From assembly GCF_031143425.1 (NCBI RefSeq), contig NC_090445.1:820544817-820608816 (forward strand): a stretch of DNA of 64,000 bases. The letters run 5' to 3'. Positions 1-10,812 of the stretch are shown piece after piece. The notes beneath the pieces were generated by a model. The model was not told where the DNA came from. It worked only from the letters and a program-made list of their open reading frames with translations, and did not search any database. The stretch's first letter is position 1. The number at the start of each line of letters is the position of its first letter. The translations under genes were made by a program, and so were the position numbers. The stretch is from Pleurodeles waltl. Its lineage: Eukaryota; Chordata; Amphibia; Caudata; Salamandridae.

Positions 1-206
1 TTTCCATAAAAACAATGTCCTAACTATAACTACCTAATGGCGACCACCACTAGGTAATATAAATAGGCATTTTTAGGGAGTAGGGGTGGGTGAGGGTATT
101 GGGTGGCTTGGGTATTTTGACCATTTAGAGAGGTTGAATGTATGGTATTTTTGGGGTTTAAGAGTAGTTGAGTGTAGGGATTAGGGGGTGATAATGTTTT
201 GTATTT

Positions 207-295
<89 letters not shown>
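1..295. repeat. Left flank with (GT)n(AT)n microsatellite
   Basis: No gene is visible. From about 209 to 293 the sequence is a compound dinucleotide microsatellite, first GT then AT. DIRS-like element A begins directly after it at 296, and AT repeats also follow the right end of A (from about 6063), so the element appears to sit inside an AT-rich microsatellite. Confidence 0.9.
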
Positions 296-310
296 GTTCG
301 ATGGCAAGTA

Positions 311-473
311 GCTGCAGATACACATGCTGTGCATAGTCCTGCCATCTAGTGTTGGGCTCGGAGTGTTACAAGTTGTTTTTCTTCGAAGAAGTGTTTTCGA
401 GTCACGGGATCGAGTGACTCCTCCTCTTCGGCTCCATTGCGCATGGGCATCGACTCCATTTTAGATTGTTTTC
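311..473 (+). repeat. Left inverted terminal repeat of DIRS element A
   Basis: This 163-bp arm is the approximate reverse complement of 5852-6014. It runs from GCTGCAG to the TTAGATTGTTTTC block. Its outer side carries the near-palindrome centred on CTGCAG that recurs at each element end, here damaged by a small deletion compared with elements B and C. Confidence 0.88.
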
Positions 474-646
474 TTTCCGTCATCGGGTTCAGACGTGTTT
501 CTTTTCGCTCCGGTAGTTCGAGTTGGAAACGTTCTAATAACTTTCTAATTTGTCGGTACTATTTCGATCGCGTATCATCTCTCATCGACACTTCGGTACC
601 GTCGGATCCAACTCGGGCCTGGTCGGGACGACCACGTGTAAGCCTC

Positions 647-2674
647 ATGGACTGGACCCCATTTTGCTTCTGTCCTAGGTGGCACGCCAAGTTCCCATAT
701 ATAGACCAACATCTCGTCTGTAATCTTTGTCTTTCTCCAGACCATCGAGAGGATAATTGTGAGGCCTTCAGATCCTTCCACTCGAAGAAAACTCTACGAG
801 ACAGAAGAGCGCGAAGGTTGGAAATGGCATCGAGAAGCACCGAACGTCAAGACATGGAGGAAGAGGAGATAATGCACACCGCAGTCTCCGTCCAAGGGTC
901 CGATTCCGAGCAGGAGTCTGAGAAGGACAGACCGGTCATGGCAGGACAGCAAGTGACTACGCCTGCCCCTGTCCAAATCCAAGCCCAAACGTTAGGCCTC
1001 GGGAACGCCACTGCCAGAAGGCCATGGCTCGACCCGCAAAAAAGGCCTCCGGTGACCAAGCAACAACTTCGGCACAGAGAAAGGCCACGCCACCAAAGCC
1101 TTCGGACTCGAGCCGAAGCACAGGCTCCGAAACACCAACCCATCGAGTCGAAGCCTCGAAAATCGCTCTCGGAGCCAAGGCCGACATCCACTCCCGGCCT
1201 TTCAATCACGAGAAAACCGGCTTCAGAGCCGAAAAGACCCAGCTACACAGAGAAACATGGACTTTTGAAACAACTTAAAGAAAGCCATAGATTTTCGGAG
1301 GAACTCACACAAATGGAGGACATTGATAAAAGGCAGGCCAGAATTCATATTCATAAAGACACTGGCAAGAATATAACTGTACCTCCTCTGAAGACTAAGA
1401 GGAAGCTGGTCTTTCAAGGACAATTGGACACTGATCAGCCTCCAGCTAAAGTGCCAAGGCCTAAGCAAAAATCTCCACCTCCACAATTTTCACTTCATCA
1501 GTCTCTTCCTCATTCTTCTCACCTGATTGTCTCTCCACCTACTACTCCTACACCTGCACAGTCTCCTGTACACTCTGCAGATTCACAACATGACAATGTC
1601 GACCCATGGGATCTCTATGACCCAGATCCCATTTCCGATAACAGCCCAGACTGGTATCCTTCCAAACCATCACCACCAGAAGATAGCACTGGATACACTC
1701 AAGTTCTGGCTAGGGCGGCATCATACCACAATGTCGCCATGCACACCACCGAGCCTTTTGTGGATGATTTTCTCTTTAATACATTATCCTCCACTCACAC
1801 TACTTATCAGTCCCTTCCCGTGCTTCCAGGCATGTTAAAACATGCACATCAAATTTTTCAAGAGCCAGTCAAGGCCAGGATCATCACTCCCGAAGAGGAG
1901 AAAAAATATAAACCACCTCCCTCTGACCCGGCATTCATTACTGGACAACTGCCTCCTGATTCTGTAGTTGTGAGTGCGGCAAGGAAAAGGGCCAACTCCC
2001 AATCATCTGGTGATGCAACACCACCAGACAAGGAGAGCAGGAAATTCGATGCTGCTGGCAAAAGAGTAGCATCGCAAGCAGCCAATCAATGGAGAATAGC
2101 CAACTCCCAAGCACTACTGGCTAGGTATGATAGGGCCCACTGGGACGAGATGAAAGATATCATCCAGTAACTCCCCCAAGATCAACAGAAGAGGGCACAG
2201 CAAATAGTCGAGGAAGGGCAGGCTATTACTAACAACCAGATTAGATCAGCACTAAACACAGCAGACACAGCAGCTAGGACAATCAATACTGCTGTTACTA
2301 TTAGGAGACATGCATGGCTTCGGTCATCAGGGTTTAAACCTGAAATCCAGCAGGCTGTCCTTAATATGCCATTCAATGAGAAACAGCTTTTTGGCCCTGA
2401 AGTTGATACGGCCATTGAAAAGATGAAGAAAGACTCAGACACTGCTAAAGCCATGGGTGCTCTGTATACTACACAATACAGAGGTTCATTTTGAAAACCT
2501 CAATACAGGGGTGGTTTTAGAGCACAAACACCTGAGGCATCCACCTCACAATCCAAATCATCTTACCAGCCTCAATACCAACGAGGTGGGTTTCAAGGAA
2601 CTTATCAAGGCCATTTCCCCGGAGGTAGGGGAAAATATCAGCCAATAAATCAAACCTCACACACAAAACAGTGA
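647..2674 (+). pseudogene. DIRS-like gag pseudogene (element A)
   Basis: The reading frame matches the gag of element B from its start to its end. The start is taken at the ATG at 647 (Met-Asp-Trp-Thr-Pro), because the same Met-x-Trp-Thr-Pro start is seen at 58097 in B; the frame is open further upstream but without a conserved start. The N-terminus has a Cys/His-rich segment (YIDQHLVCNLC with flanking Cys and His), a probable nucleic-acid-binding knuckle, followed by a basic low-complexity stretch and a C-terminal region similar to B. Two in-frame stops break it: TAA at 2168-2170 and TGA at 2492-2494. At the second site B has CGA, so a CpG deamination is likely. The original stop is TGA at 2672-2674. 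Function is inferred from position; gag proteins of this group form the particle. Confidence 0.82.
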
Positions 2675-2708
2675 CTCGCTCCACATCTTCCCTCATCACA
2701 CTTTACCT

Positions 2709-4496
2709 GTGGGAGGAAGACTGCAAACATTCCACAAAAATTGGTTACCCATTACAACAGACAATTGGTTATTGTCTATTATCCGCAATGGTTACTGCAT
2801 AGAATTGGCACAAATTCACCCAGATATACCTCCAAAACCACACAAACTCTCCTCCCAACACATCTCTATGTTGCAAAAAGAAGTACAGTCACTGTTACTC
2901 AAACAAGCCATAGAGCTTGTACCACAACATCAGATATGAACAGGGGTTTACTCCCTGTACTTCCTTATTCCCAAAAAAGATGGAACTTTGAGACCAATAC
3001 TAGATCTCAGAACTCTCAATCTTTACATACTATCAGAACACTTTCCCATGGTAACGCTACAAGATGTAGTCCCACTGCTACAACAACAAGATTTCATGGC
3101 AACATTAGACCTCAAGGATGTGTATTTTCACATACCCATCAATCCAGCACACAGAAAATATCTCAGGTTTGTAATACAGGGAAAACATTACCAGTTCCAA
3201 GTGTTACCCTTCGGGATAACAACAGCTCCCAGAGTATTTACAAAATGCCTTGCGGTAGTTGCAGCCTACCTAAGAAGGCAACACATCCATGTCTTTCCAT
3301 ATCGCGACGATTGGCCAATAAACTCCAACAGTCATAGACCGTGTCAAAACCATACACAATATGTGATACAAACCCTACACACTCTAGGGTTCTCTATAAA
3401 CTACCAAAAATCCCACTTGCAACCAGCGCAAATTCAACAGTATTTAGGAGCCACACTAAATACGCAAACAGCACTTGCAAGCCCAAGTCCACAAAGAATA
3501 CAAACATTCACAATGTATTGGCACAAATTCAGTCACACCAACAGTACACAGTCAAATTTGTCATGAAACTGTTGGGCATGATGGCATCATGCATCGCCAT
3601 TGTCACAAATGCAAGATTAAACATGCGGACCTTACAACAGTGCCTTGCAAAACAATGGTCACAGGCATACGGTCAACTTCAAAATGAAGTGTTGATAGAC
3701 CGCCAAACACGCATATCGCTTCAGTGGTGGAATTCCACAAATTTAAACAAGGGGCAGCCATTTCAAGACCCTGTGCCTCAAACCACACTTACAACAGATG
3801 CATCAATGATTGGATGGGGAGCACACCTCATCAATCACAACATTCAAGGACAGTGGGACAACAAACACAAAAACTTCACATAAATCACCTAGAATTGCTA
3901 GCCGTATTCCTTCACTCAAAGCCTTTCAACCTCTGCTCATTCACAAACAAATTCTGATCAAAACAGACAACATGACTACAATGTATTACCTAAACAAACA
4001 AGGAGGGGCCCGCTCATCGCAACTGTCCCTTCTAGCACAAAGGATTTGGCATTGGGCAATACACAACAACATTCACCTTGTAGCACAATACATTCCAGGG
4101 ATACACAACCAATTAGCAGATGTTCTCAGCCGAGATCATCAACAAACACACAAGTGGGAAATTCATCCCCAAGGGCTTCAGGCATACTTTCATCACTGGG
4201 GAATGCCAGACATAGACCTATTCGCCACCAGCGAAAACGCAAAATGCCGAAACTTAGCATTCAGGTTCCCACACCATCTATCCAAGGGCAATGCTCAATG
4301 GATCAACTGGTCAGGGATATTTGCTTACGCTTTTCCCCCTCTCCCGCTCATTCCATTTCTAGTCAAAAAACTGCATCAAAACAAACTCATACTTATAGCA
4401 CCAACGTGGGAACGTCAACCATGGTACACAACACTGTTAGATCTGTCAATAGTACCACACATCAAACTGCCCAACAGACCAGATCTGTTAACATGA
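2709..4496 (+). pseudogene. DIRS-like RT-RNase H-methyltransferase-like pseudogene (element A)
   Basis: Reverse transcriptase motifs are readable: PILDLRTLN, LDLKDVYFHIP (motif A aspartate) and VLPFGITTAPRVF. The catalytic YxDD is present as YRDD, where B has YLDD. RNase H follows in other frames, with TTDASMIGWGAH, NHLELLAVFL and KTDNMTTMYYLNKQGG supplying the acidic residues, and then a tail with IDLFAT and YAFPPLPLIP, the part of DIRS ORF2 that has been compared with DAM-type methyltransferases. Lesions include a TGA at 2937-2939, a frame change near 3540-3555, further changes near 3880 and 3940, and an early TGA at 4494-4496. The main frame is one forward of gag, the same relation as in B. 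Confidence 0.85.
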
Positions 4497-4549
4497 AACT
4501 GACAACTGATCAGGCATCCAGATCCATCAATACTCAATCTAGCGATTTG

Positions 4550-5618
4550 CTCCTGAAGTCTTAGAGTTTGGATATCTACATCTTCCAATAGAATGTATGG
4601 AAGTAATTAAACAAGCTAGAAAACCCACTACTAGGCAGCGTTATGCAAACAAATGGAAAACTTTTGTTTTTTTACTGTTAATCTAAACAGATTGCCCCTC
4701 TTTCAGCATCAATACAAGACATTGTAGGTTACTTGCTTCATCTGCAAAAAGCAAATTTAGCCTTTTCGTCCATCAAAATACCACTCACTGCTATTTCAGC
4801 GTATTTGCAAAATATACAACACACCTCTCTATTTAGAGTCCCTGTCATCAAAGCCTTCATGGAAGGACTAAAACACATCATACCACCAAGAACACCCCCA
4901 GTGCCTTCATGGAATCTAAATATTTTACTCAAACGACTCATGGGTCCACCATTTGAACCTATGCATTCATGTCCGATTCAATACCCAACATGGAAAGTGG
5001 CATTCCTAGTTGCAATTACTTCACTAAGGAGAGTTAGTGAAATACAAGCTTTCACTATTGAACAACCCTTCATACAAGTACACAAACATAAATTAGTACT
5101 TCAGACAAACCCAAAATTTCTACCAAATGTAATATCACCGTTTCATATCAATCAAAAAGTGGAAATCCCAGTCTTCTTCCCATAGCCCAACTCTTTAGCA
5201 GAAAGAGCGCTGCATACATTGGACATTAACAGAGCTATAATGTATTACATTGATAGAACTAGATCATTTAGGAAAACCAAATAGTTATTTGTGGCCTTCT
5301 AAAAACACATACTGGTAATCCTTTCTCAAAACAAGGACTAGCTAGATGGATAGTAAAATGCATCCAAACATGTTACCTAAAAGCCAAAAGGAAGCTATTA
5401 GTAACACCAAAAGCTCATTCCACCAGGAAAAAAGGAGCAACAATGGCATTTGTAGGAAATATACCAATGACAGAAATCTGTAAAGCAGCCACTTGGTCAA
5501 CACCCCATACATATTTACCAAGCATTACTGTGTAGATGTGTTGGCAACACAGCAGGCCACAGTAGGACAGGCTGTACTAAGAACAATATTTCAAACAACT
5601 TCAACTCCTAAAGGCTGA
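4550..5618 (+). pseudogene. DIRS-like tyrosine recombinase pseudogene (element A)
   Basis: The region matches the recombinase of B. It contains TSLRRVSEIQAF (first catalytic Arg), HSTRKKGAT (the His-x-x-Arg box) and YCVDVLATQQA (nucleophile Tyr) and ends at TGA 5616-5618. It is broken by changes near 4620-4690, by a TAG at 5183-5185 where B has CAG, by a TAG near 5281, and by a 2-bp AT insertion near 5511 between the His-x-x-Arg box and the Tyr. That last insertion is absent from copy 2 of the duplication and from B, so it arose after the duplication. The enzyme family joins circular double-stranded DNA copies to the target; this copy cannot make it. Confidence 0.85.
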
Positions 5619-5652
5619 CCATTGCTTATGGGAGGCAAAACTGCTTTGTAGT

Positions 5653-5757
5653 CTATGCACAGCATGTGTATCTGCAGCTACACATGCCATCGAACGGAAA
5701 ATGTCACTTACCCAGTGTACATCTGTTCGTGGCATGTTCCACTGCAGATTCACATGC
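5653..5757. repeat. Internal complementary region of DIRS element A
   Basis: The left half, 5653-5695, is the reverse complement of the element's left outer end (296 onward). The right half, 5696-5757, is the reverse complement of the right outer end (6059 backward). The two halves abut at GAAC|GGAA, so both termini are represented exactly once and joined. In DIRS1 such a region is thought to template closure of a circular replication intermediate. Confidence 0.88.
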
Positions 5758-5851
5758 GCCCTCCCGCCTTCCCTCTACTATATATCTCTATTCCATTTGC
5801 ATGGACATTTCTTTTCTTTATACTCTATCTCTCCTACCTTACGCTCTGTAG

Positions 5852-6059
5852 GAAAACAATCTAACATGGAGTCGATGCCCATGCGCAATGGAGCCGAAGA
5901 GGAGGAGTCCCTCAATCCCGTGACTCGAAAACACTTCTTCAAAGAAAAACAACTTGAAACTCTCCGAGCCCAACACTAGATGGCAGTTCTATGCACAGCA
6001 TGTGAATCTGCAGCAGAACATGCCACAAACAGATGTACACTGGGTAAGTGACATTTTCC
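5852..6059 (-). repeat. Right inverted terminal repeat and terminal tail of DIRS element A
   Basis: Bases 5852-6014 are the inverted partner of 311-473. The remaining bases up to 6059 are the right-end-specific tail, matched in reverse by the right half of the internal complementary region. The tail contains GGTAAGTGA, a good match to a splice donor. AT repeats begin about 3 bp after the end. Confidence 0.87.
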
Positions 6060-6091
6060 ATCTATATATATATATATATATATATTTATTC

Positions 6092-6164
6092 CAAAAACAC
6101 TTGCAAAGGCATTAAACAGAATCACAAGAAATGTAATCACCTTCCATGATGCGTTTCGGCTGAG
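6092..6164 (+). repeat. Left inverted repeat of the Penelope-like element
   Basis: It pairs with 8681-8752 in reverse complement at roughly 80 percent by eye, sharing the blocks AATCAC, TAATCACCTTCCATGA and CGTTTC. Confidence 0.75.
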
Positions 6165-6209
6165 TAGGGAGACCCATTGTATCATCACAAGACAGTGCCT
6201 TTGAACATG

Positions 6210-6912
6210 TATCCAGATATGTGGCCAATAACCTCCATGATTTTGTTGTCACCCTTCCATCTTATATAAAGGACACCAAGGATTTTTTAAGGAGAATTAA
6301 AGGGATAGGTTAGGAAGATGATTTGCTTTTGGAACTTTGGATTTTAAGTCCTTGTATACGGTTATTGACCATGAGCAGGGAATAAGGGCATGCTATTATT
6401 TTCTACGAGCAAGACCAGTTTGGTTACTAGAACATACAAATATTATTATAGAAATGATTAGACTGTGCCTTAGGAACAACATCTTTCTATTTAATGGTAG
6501 TCTATACTGGCAGGTTCTTGGGATGGCGATGGATACATGCTGTGCTCCCAGCTTCGCCCATCTATTCCTAGGATGGTAGTAGGAACACATCTTCAGCAAT
6601 GAAGAGTTGCAGGGGTACTGTCAAAAGGTAGTCCTATGGCTACGTTTTATTGATGATTCTTTTATCATCTAGAAAGGCTCTGAGAAGGACATGACAGATT
6701 TTGTAATGATTCTGAATAATAATGAGAATCATTTGAGTTTCACTCTTACCATGAGTAAGACACAAATAGAATTCCTTCATGTGGTAGTGGTAATTGAGCT
6801 GTATAAGATAGAGACTCTGAAATAGTCTACTGCATGCCCTGAGGGGACGTCCTACCAGATTAAAATGGAGTATACCGTATGGTGAACTCCTTAGAGCCAA
6901 GAGGAACTGCAG
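6210..6912 (+). pseudogene. Penelope-like reverse transcriptase fragment
   Basis: From about 6210 the translation reads VVTLPSYIKDTKDFL, then after one stop LDFKSLYTVIDHEQGI (motif A, Asp kept), QVLGMAMDTCCAPSFAHLF (motif B) and WLRFIDDSFII (motif C, FIDD). These match the RT of Penelope-like elements rather than LINE or LTR types. Stops occur near 6310, at 6577-6582 (two in a row) and near 6671, and the frame is lost after about 6830. The N-terminal third expected of this RT is missing. It is not translatable as one protein. Confidence 0.8.
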
Positions 6913-6946
6913 CACTGAGTCTGCATTTCAAAATGAAAAACAAATT

Positions 6947-7207
6947 ATGATACACAGATTCAATGACAGAGGCTATCCCAATTGGGTACTAAAGGAAGCA
7001 TGTAGGAAGGTTGATGGTGACACCAGAGATAAGATTTTATTTTCCAGTAGAAGGACATCGAGTGACAGTTCTATACCAAGAATAGTCCTAAACTATAATA
7101 ATGATATGGGCATGCTTAGTAAGAGCTTGAAGAAAAATTGGGACATCCTACAAAATGATATCATAATTGGCAATCGAGTGGGTGATAAACCTAGTACTAC
7201 CTACTGA
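6947..7207 (+). pseudogene. Penelope-like RT thumb / linker remnant
   Basis: This short open stretch (RFNDRGYPNWVLKEA) resembles the segment downstream of the RT core in Penelope-like elements, before the endonuclease. It lies between the RT fragment and the GIY-YIG remnant on the same strand. Copy 2 has Gly for Arg at the second position of the RGYP motif. Confidence 0.6.
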
Positions 7208-7380
7208 AAAAAGAAATTATTGCGGGGCACTTTGGTACATAGTGACATTACTGTGACATCAAGTAACATGGATCTAAAAGGACTTTTCCTTGTGGGCAGT
7301 GCAGAGAATGTAAATCTAGCTGAACAGAAAAGGAATATACAACCTTTGGAGAATACAAACGCCCAATAAAACAATTAATT

Positions 7381-7753
7381 ACATGCGGTACTCAGCATGT
7401 TATCTATGTGCTTGAATGTCCATGTCCAATGCGCAATGTGGGGAGTACTGTATGTGCAAAAAAAACAAGTTTTAGAACATATGCGTGCCATAGAGCACAG
7501 AGATCACACATACCCAGTAGCGAGGCATTTCAAAGAGTTTCACTATAATGATCGTTTAAAATTGTCATTTTATGGCATTGAACAAATCAATATAAATGCC
7601 AGAGGTGGAAATCGAGTCACCCAATTAAGAAAGAGAGAAAGTGAATTGATTCTGGATCTCCAGACTCTTACACATAGTGGTCTTAATCAGGATGAAGAGT
7701 TAAATGTACACTTATTAAGGGACTGGGAGAGAGCTGTAATTCAGGTGTTCTGA
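7381..7753 (+). pseudogene. GIY-YIG endonuclease remnant of the Penelope-like element
   Basis: The translation from about 7387 reads THV-type IYVLECPCPMRNVGST, which carries the Tyr and the Val-Gly-Ser-Thr of the GIY-YIG fold with the Cys-Pro-Cys insert typical of this group. After an A8 run near 7459 the frame changes, and the next frame gives LEHMRAIEHRDHTYPVARHF, the downstream Arg/Glu/His segment of the same domain. The endonuclease nicks target DNA to prime reverse transcription. The homopolymer frameshift makes this copy inactive. Confidence 0.75.
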
Positions 7754-8114
7754 TTCGAAAATACATGGTTCTGTTTTTTAAATCTCTAATTTTTTTGTTT
7801 TTGTTTTGTTATGGATGTTCACTTCAGAGAGTTGAAGTATGTATGAGTTATAGATGCTTTCACGGGGTGGGGGGCACTTTGGAGTAATAAGTCCTTTCAG
7901 TCACATGTGTTGGGTGAAGTTTTGTCGATGATATGTAATGGGTGCATCAGTCTCTTGGTATGAACATTATGAGAAAATGAACGGTATGGTAGAGATCACA
8001 GTGATACCAATGGGATCCCCACGAGGAAGGCTTTGTGAGATGTGCATAGTAAGAACTAGTCGGACCTCATACGATTATAGTTTTGGGTAGAGTGAAGGTG
8101 TTATGATTAGTATG

Positions 8115-8191
<77 letters not shown>

Positions 8192-8680
8192 GATAATGTG
8201 AAATCATATCTGTCTATAAGAAGTATATTTATTTATAATAGGAGAGAAACCGCTATGATCAGGGAAAGTAAAATATGACCCAAGAGCTTAAATAGATGAG
8301 GCGAGTGGATATTACAAATGATTAATGAGAAGATTTATAGAGTAAAATCATTTGATTGTAATGCATTATATTTAACACAGATGTCATGAATTGGATATAT
8401 AGAATATATTTGCATAGAATGAAATGCTAATAAATTATACAAATATATACATGCAATGTTATATTATAATCATGTAACATGTCAGAGAAATGAACTGATG
8501 TTTTCGAAAAGTTTGAATCCACGACCTCCAATAGCGTTCTGACATTCCAAGATGGTGCCCACTTACAAGTATGTTTAGATGTGACTGACGTATTGAGTCC
8601 TTTTTTACTGTTTAATGCACTATAGAGTTGATTTAACCCGTTCATTGTACAACACAGTGATTGTGTGATCAAGGCCGCTG
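7754..8680. other. Non-coding 3' part of the Penelope-like element
   Basis: No coding signal is seen. It holds a GT/AT microsatellite at about 8112-8190 whose length differs between the two duplication copies, and AT-rich sequence up to the right inverted repeat. Confidence 0.6.
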
Positions 8681-8752
8681 CTCGGCTGAAACGCGTCATG
8701 GAAGGTGATTAAATTTCCTGTGATTCGGTTTAGTGCCTGAGCGAGTGTTTTC
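8681..8752 (-). repeat. Right inverted repeat of the Penelope-like element
   Basis: It pairs with 6092-6164. The + strand carries CGGCTGAAACGCGTC, which resembles the 3' half of a minimal hammerhead ribozyme; see findings. Confidence 0.75.
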
Positions 8753-8789
8753 ATGGAGATTTTGTACCATAATATATGTGCCAGTTGCT

Positions 8790-8875
8790 CAGATATATAT
8801 ACACACACACAAACACACCAATATATATATATATATATATATACATACATACATACATACATACATACATACCAA
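8790..8875. repeat. Compound microsatellite: CA, AT and CATA repeats
   Basis: A run of CA, then AT, then tetranucleotide CATA units. It is longer in copy 2 (about 32345-32436), which accounts for part of the size difference between the duplication units. Confidence 0.95.
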
Positions 8876-10030
8876 AACAGCTTTATACTTACCTGGGTAA
8901 TACTCACATTTTCATTGTAATGGCATGCATGGTAAAGGTATGTTTATGGTAATACAATGTGTGATAAAGGCATTTGCATTCTAATGGACGAGTTGTAAAG
9001 GCATGTGTGGTAATAGAATGTGTGGTTCTGTCATACAACCTGATCTCATGAGTGGTTTGTGAGAGCCAAACAGGAAGTACAACCCCCTGAGAGTCCACGC
9101 GGGGGATTGTGAATCCTACTCCGAGTGTCTCACAAGAGCCCTCAATTTTAAAATAAATAAATATCCGACCATGCTTTATTCACTATTTGATTATAGATTA
9201 GCAGTAAATAATACATGAATTGGTGACTGAAAGACAAAATAGTGATTGCTACTTCAAAAACAAATGCCTTACTATGGACAGCTTTTATCTGTATCAAACC
9301 CTTGACACTCACCGAACTTACATTGAGAAATTAAGTTGATATTAAGTTCTTTAAACAGTTTTTTTCTCTATGGAGAGAGTTTACTCTGTAACACTTTTGA
9401 CAGACGATAAAACTCTTGTAAGAAATGCACCACAGAGGGTTAAAAATACTAAGAACAGTGTACGCTCTATGCGACAGCTGTCAAAAAATGCTATCTGCAA
9501 AAAATAACCCCAATGTGACGCTGCTAAATAACCTACTACCTGCACCATTCACAATATCGTGAAAACATTACAGATAGCTCATCAGTTCTAGAAAAACTAG
9601 AACACCTACATATCTTTGTTCCGGTTACACACGGTTTTTTATCTTATGTATAAATTATCATGCTGGCAAGATTCTCCGTATTAACTGAAAGCAGCTTACA
9701 ATAGTTAGTATCTACTATGTACAATTTTTCTCCTGTAGGAAACTGTTTCTGTAGAACTAGAAAAGTTGTCTGAAGCATAATGAACAAAAGTCAACTGTCA
9801 CCTGCACACAGTTACTCTTGAATAAACAAAAAAAAAACTATAATTTTTTTAGCACCTCTACACAGCTATGGCGCACTAAGAGGACATGTATTTTGTAAAC
9901 ACTTAACACATTACCTGAATCAAAGCTGTAAAATTTTTTGTAGAAAAGTAATATAACAGCTACCCACCACTATGTTAACTATAAAACAAACTAGCACACT
10001 CTTTGGATGACAGCATCAAAGCATTAGTGC
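8876..10030. other. Unassigned non-coding sequence
   Basis: I see no coding region, RNA gene or recognisable element. There is a loose local repetition of GGTAAT/GGTAAAGGCAT-like words at about 8930-9030. Confidence 0.6.
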
Positions 10031-10780
10031 TGTCAGTGAGAATTCACCTAACTATAATGTTATTTTAACCTTTGATTTTTTTATATCCTACTGCTTGTCA
10101 CCAGTCGGTTTTTATAGTTAGGATCTAGTTTCCATAGAGAAAGCTTTTTTTGTTTTGCTAATAACTTTAGCACCGTTTGACGAATCTTCACGACATTTTG
10201 CTAGCTAGTTTGCCACTCACTTTAGCTTCTGCCTGGAAGGTTTCAGGGTGATTCTTCAAGTAGGGGCCGAGAAAAAGGGGGGGGGGGCAAAATGCATATT
10301 TTCCCCTTGCTGTTTCCAATAGGGATTATGTACATGACTACAGCCCACGCCGCTGAACAGAATTAAACCAAATTTAGCAGAAAGCTAGATCTTGGTCCAA
10401 AAAGTTCTCTCTTTGTGATTTGGTGTACATCTGTTCATTAGTGTTAAGAGTTATTAAATAAAAAAGATTTGTGTATATCTAGAGAAGTGTATCCACCGCA
10501 GTGGATCCACTGATCCATGTGCTGACAGAAATGCTGTGGTTGGCTGGCCGCAACCTGAGAGGAAGTCTGCAGCCGCCATTTTGTCTATCGGCACTCAGTG
10601 CGGAGGGGGGAAGAAAGATAAAATAAGATATAAGGAATCAGGATAGAGGTATCCTGACCTCGTATGACTGATGGAGAGGTCTGTGAGGGACCCCTCATGG
10701 GAGAGAAAACGCCCCAAAACGTTTATTTTTTGGGTGCACAAGTATCTGGGTATCCTTCATGGCACTCAACACTCCCTCTG
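10031..10780. repeat. Probable dispersed repeat, ends related to the foldback family
   Basis: Bases about 10047-10085 (CCTAACTATAATGTTATTTT and following) are the reverse complement of the terminal motif of the foldback repeat seen at 55078-55115. The following AT-rich then G-rich sequence has no coding signal. The identification rests on this one shared terminus. Confidence 0.45.
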
Positions 10781-10812
10781 TGTGAATGCAGACCCCAATT
10801 AAAAAAAAATAA

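Larger units (their letters stand above)
296..6059 (+). mobile_element. DIRS-like tyrosine-recombinase retrotransposon A (full length, decayed)
   Basis: The element has the order expected of DIRS1-like elements: left inverted repeat, gag, reverse transcriptase-RNase H with a methyltransferase-like tail, tyrosine recombinase, internal complementary region, right inverted repeat. Its ends are set by the internal complementary region, where the reverse complements of the two outer termini are joined at 5695/5696; this places the termini at 296 and 6059. No target-site duplication is seen and both flanks are AT repeats, as expected for recombinase-mediated insertion. Length is 5764 bp, close to element B (5855 bp). 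All three coding regions carry stops or frameshifts, so this copy is not autonomous. Bases 1071-6059 are repeated in the tandem duplication. Confidence 0.9.
6092..8752 (+). mobile_element. Penelope-like element with inverted termini (5'-truncated, decayed)
   Basis: The order RT then GIY-YIG endonuclease is diagnostic of Penelope-like elements. Bases 6092-6164 are the approximate reverse complement of 8681-8752; inverted terminal repeats are known in this group. The RT lacks the upstream part that precedes the first catalytic aspartate motif, so the coding region is truncated at its 5' side. It starts about 30 bp from the right end of DIRS element A, separated by AT repeats. No clear target duplication was found. 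The non-coding part 7754-8680 contains a (GT)n(AT)n microsatellite at about 8112-8190. Confidence 0.82.

Noticed and set aside
30..323. Open frames through AT, GT and CATA microsatellites (also near 8620-8907 and 32173-32515)
   Set aside because: Translations are runs of Tyr-Ile, Thr-His or Val-Cys; they are artefacts of dinucleotide repeats.
3535..3560. Programmed frameshift between RT and RNase H in DIRS elements
   Set aside because: The frame changes occur at different places and in different directions in A and B, so they are independent mutations.
8500..8530. B-box-like word (GGTCGTGGATTCAAAC on the minus strand) suggesting a tRNA-derived SINE
   Set aside because: No matching A box, no cloverleaf and no SINE tail.
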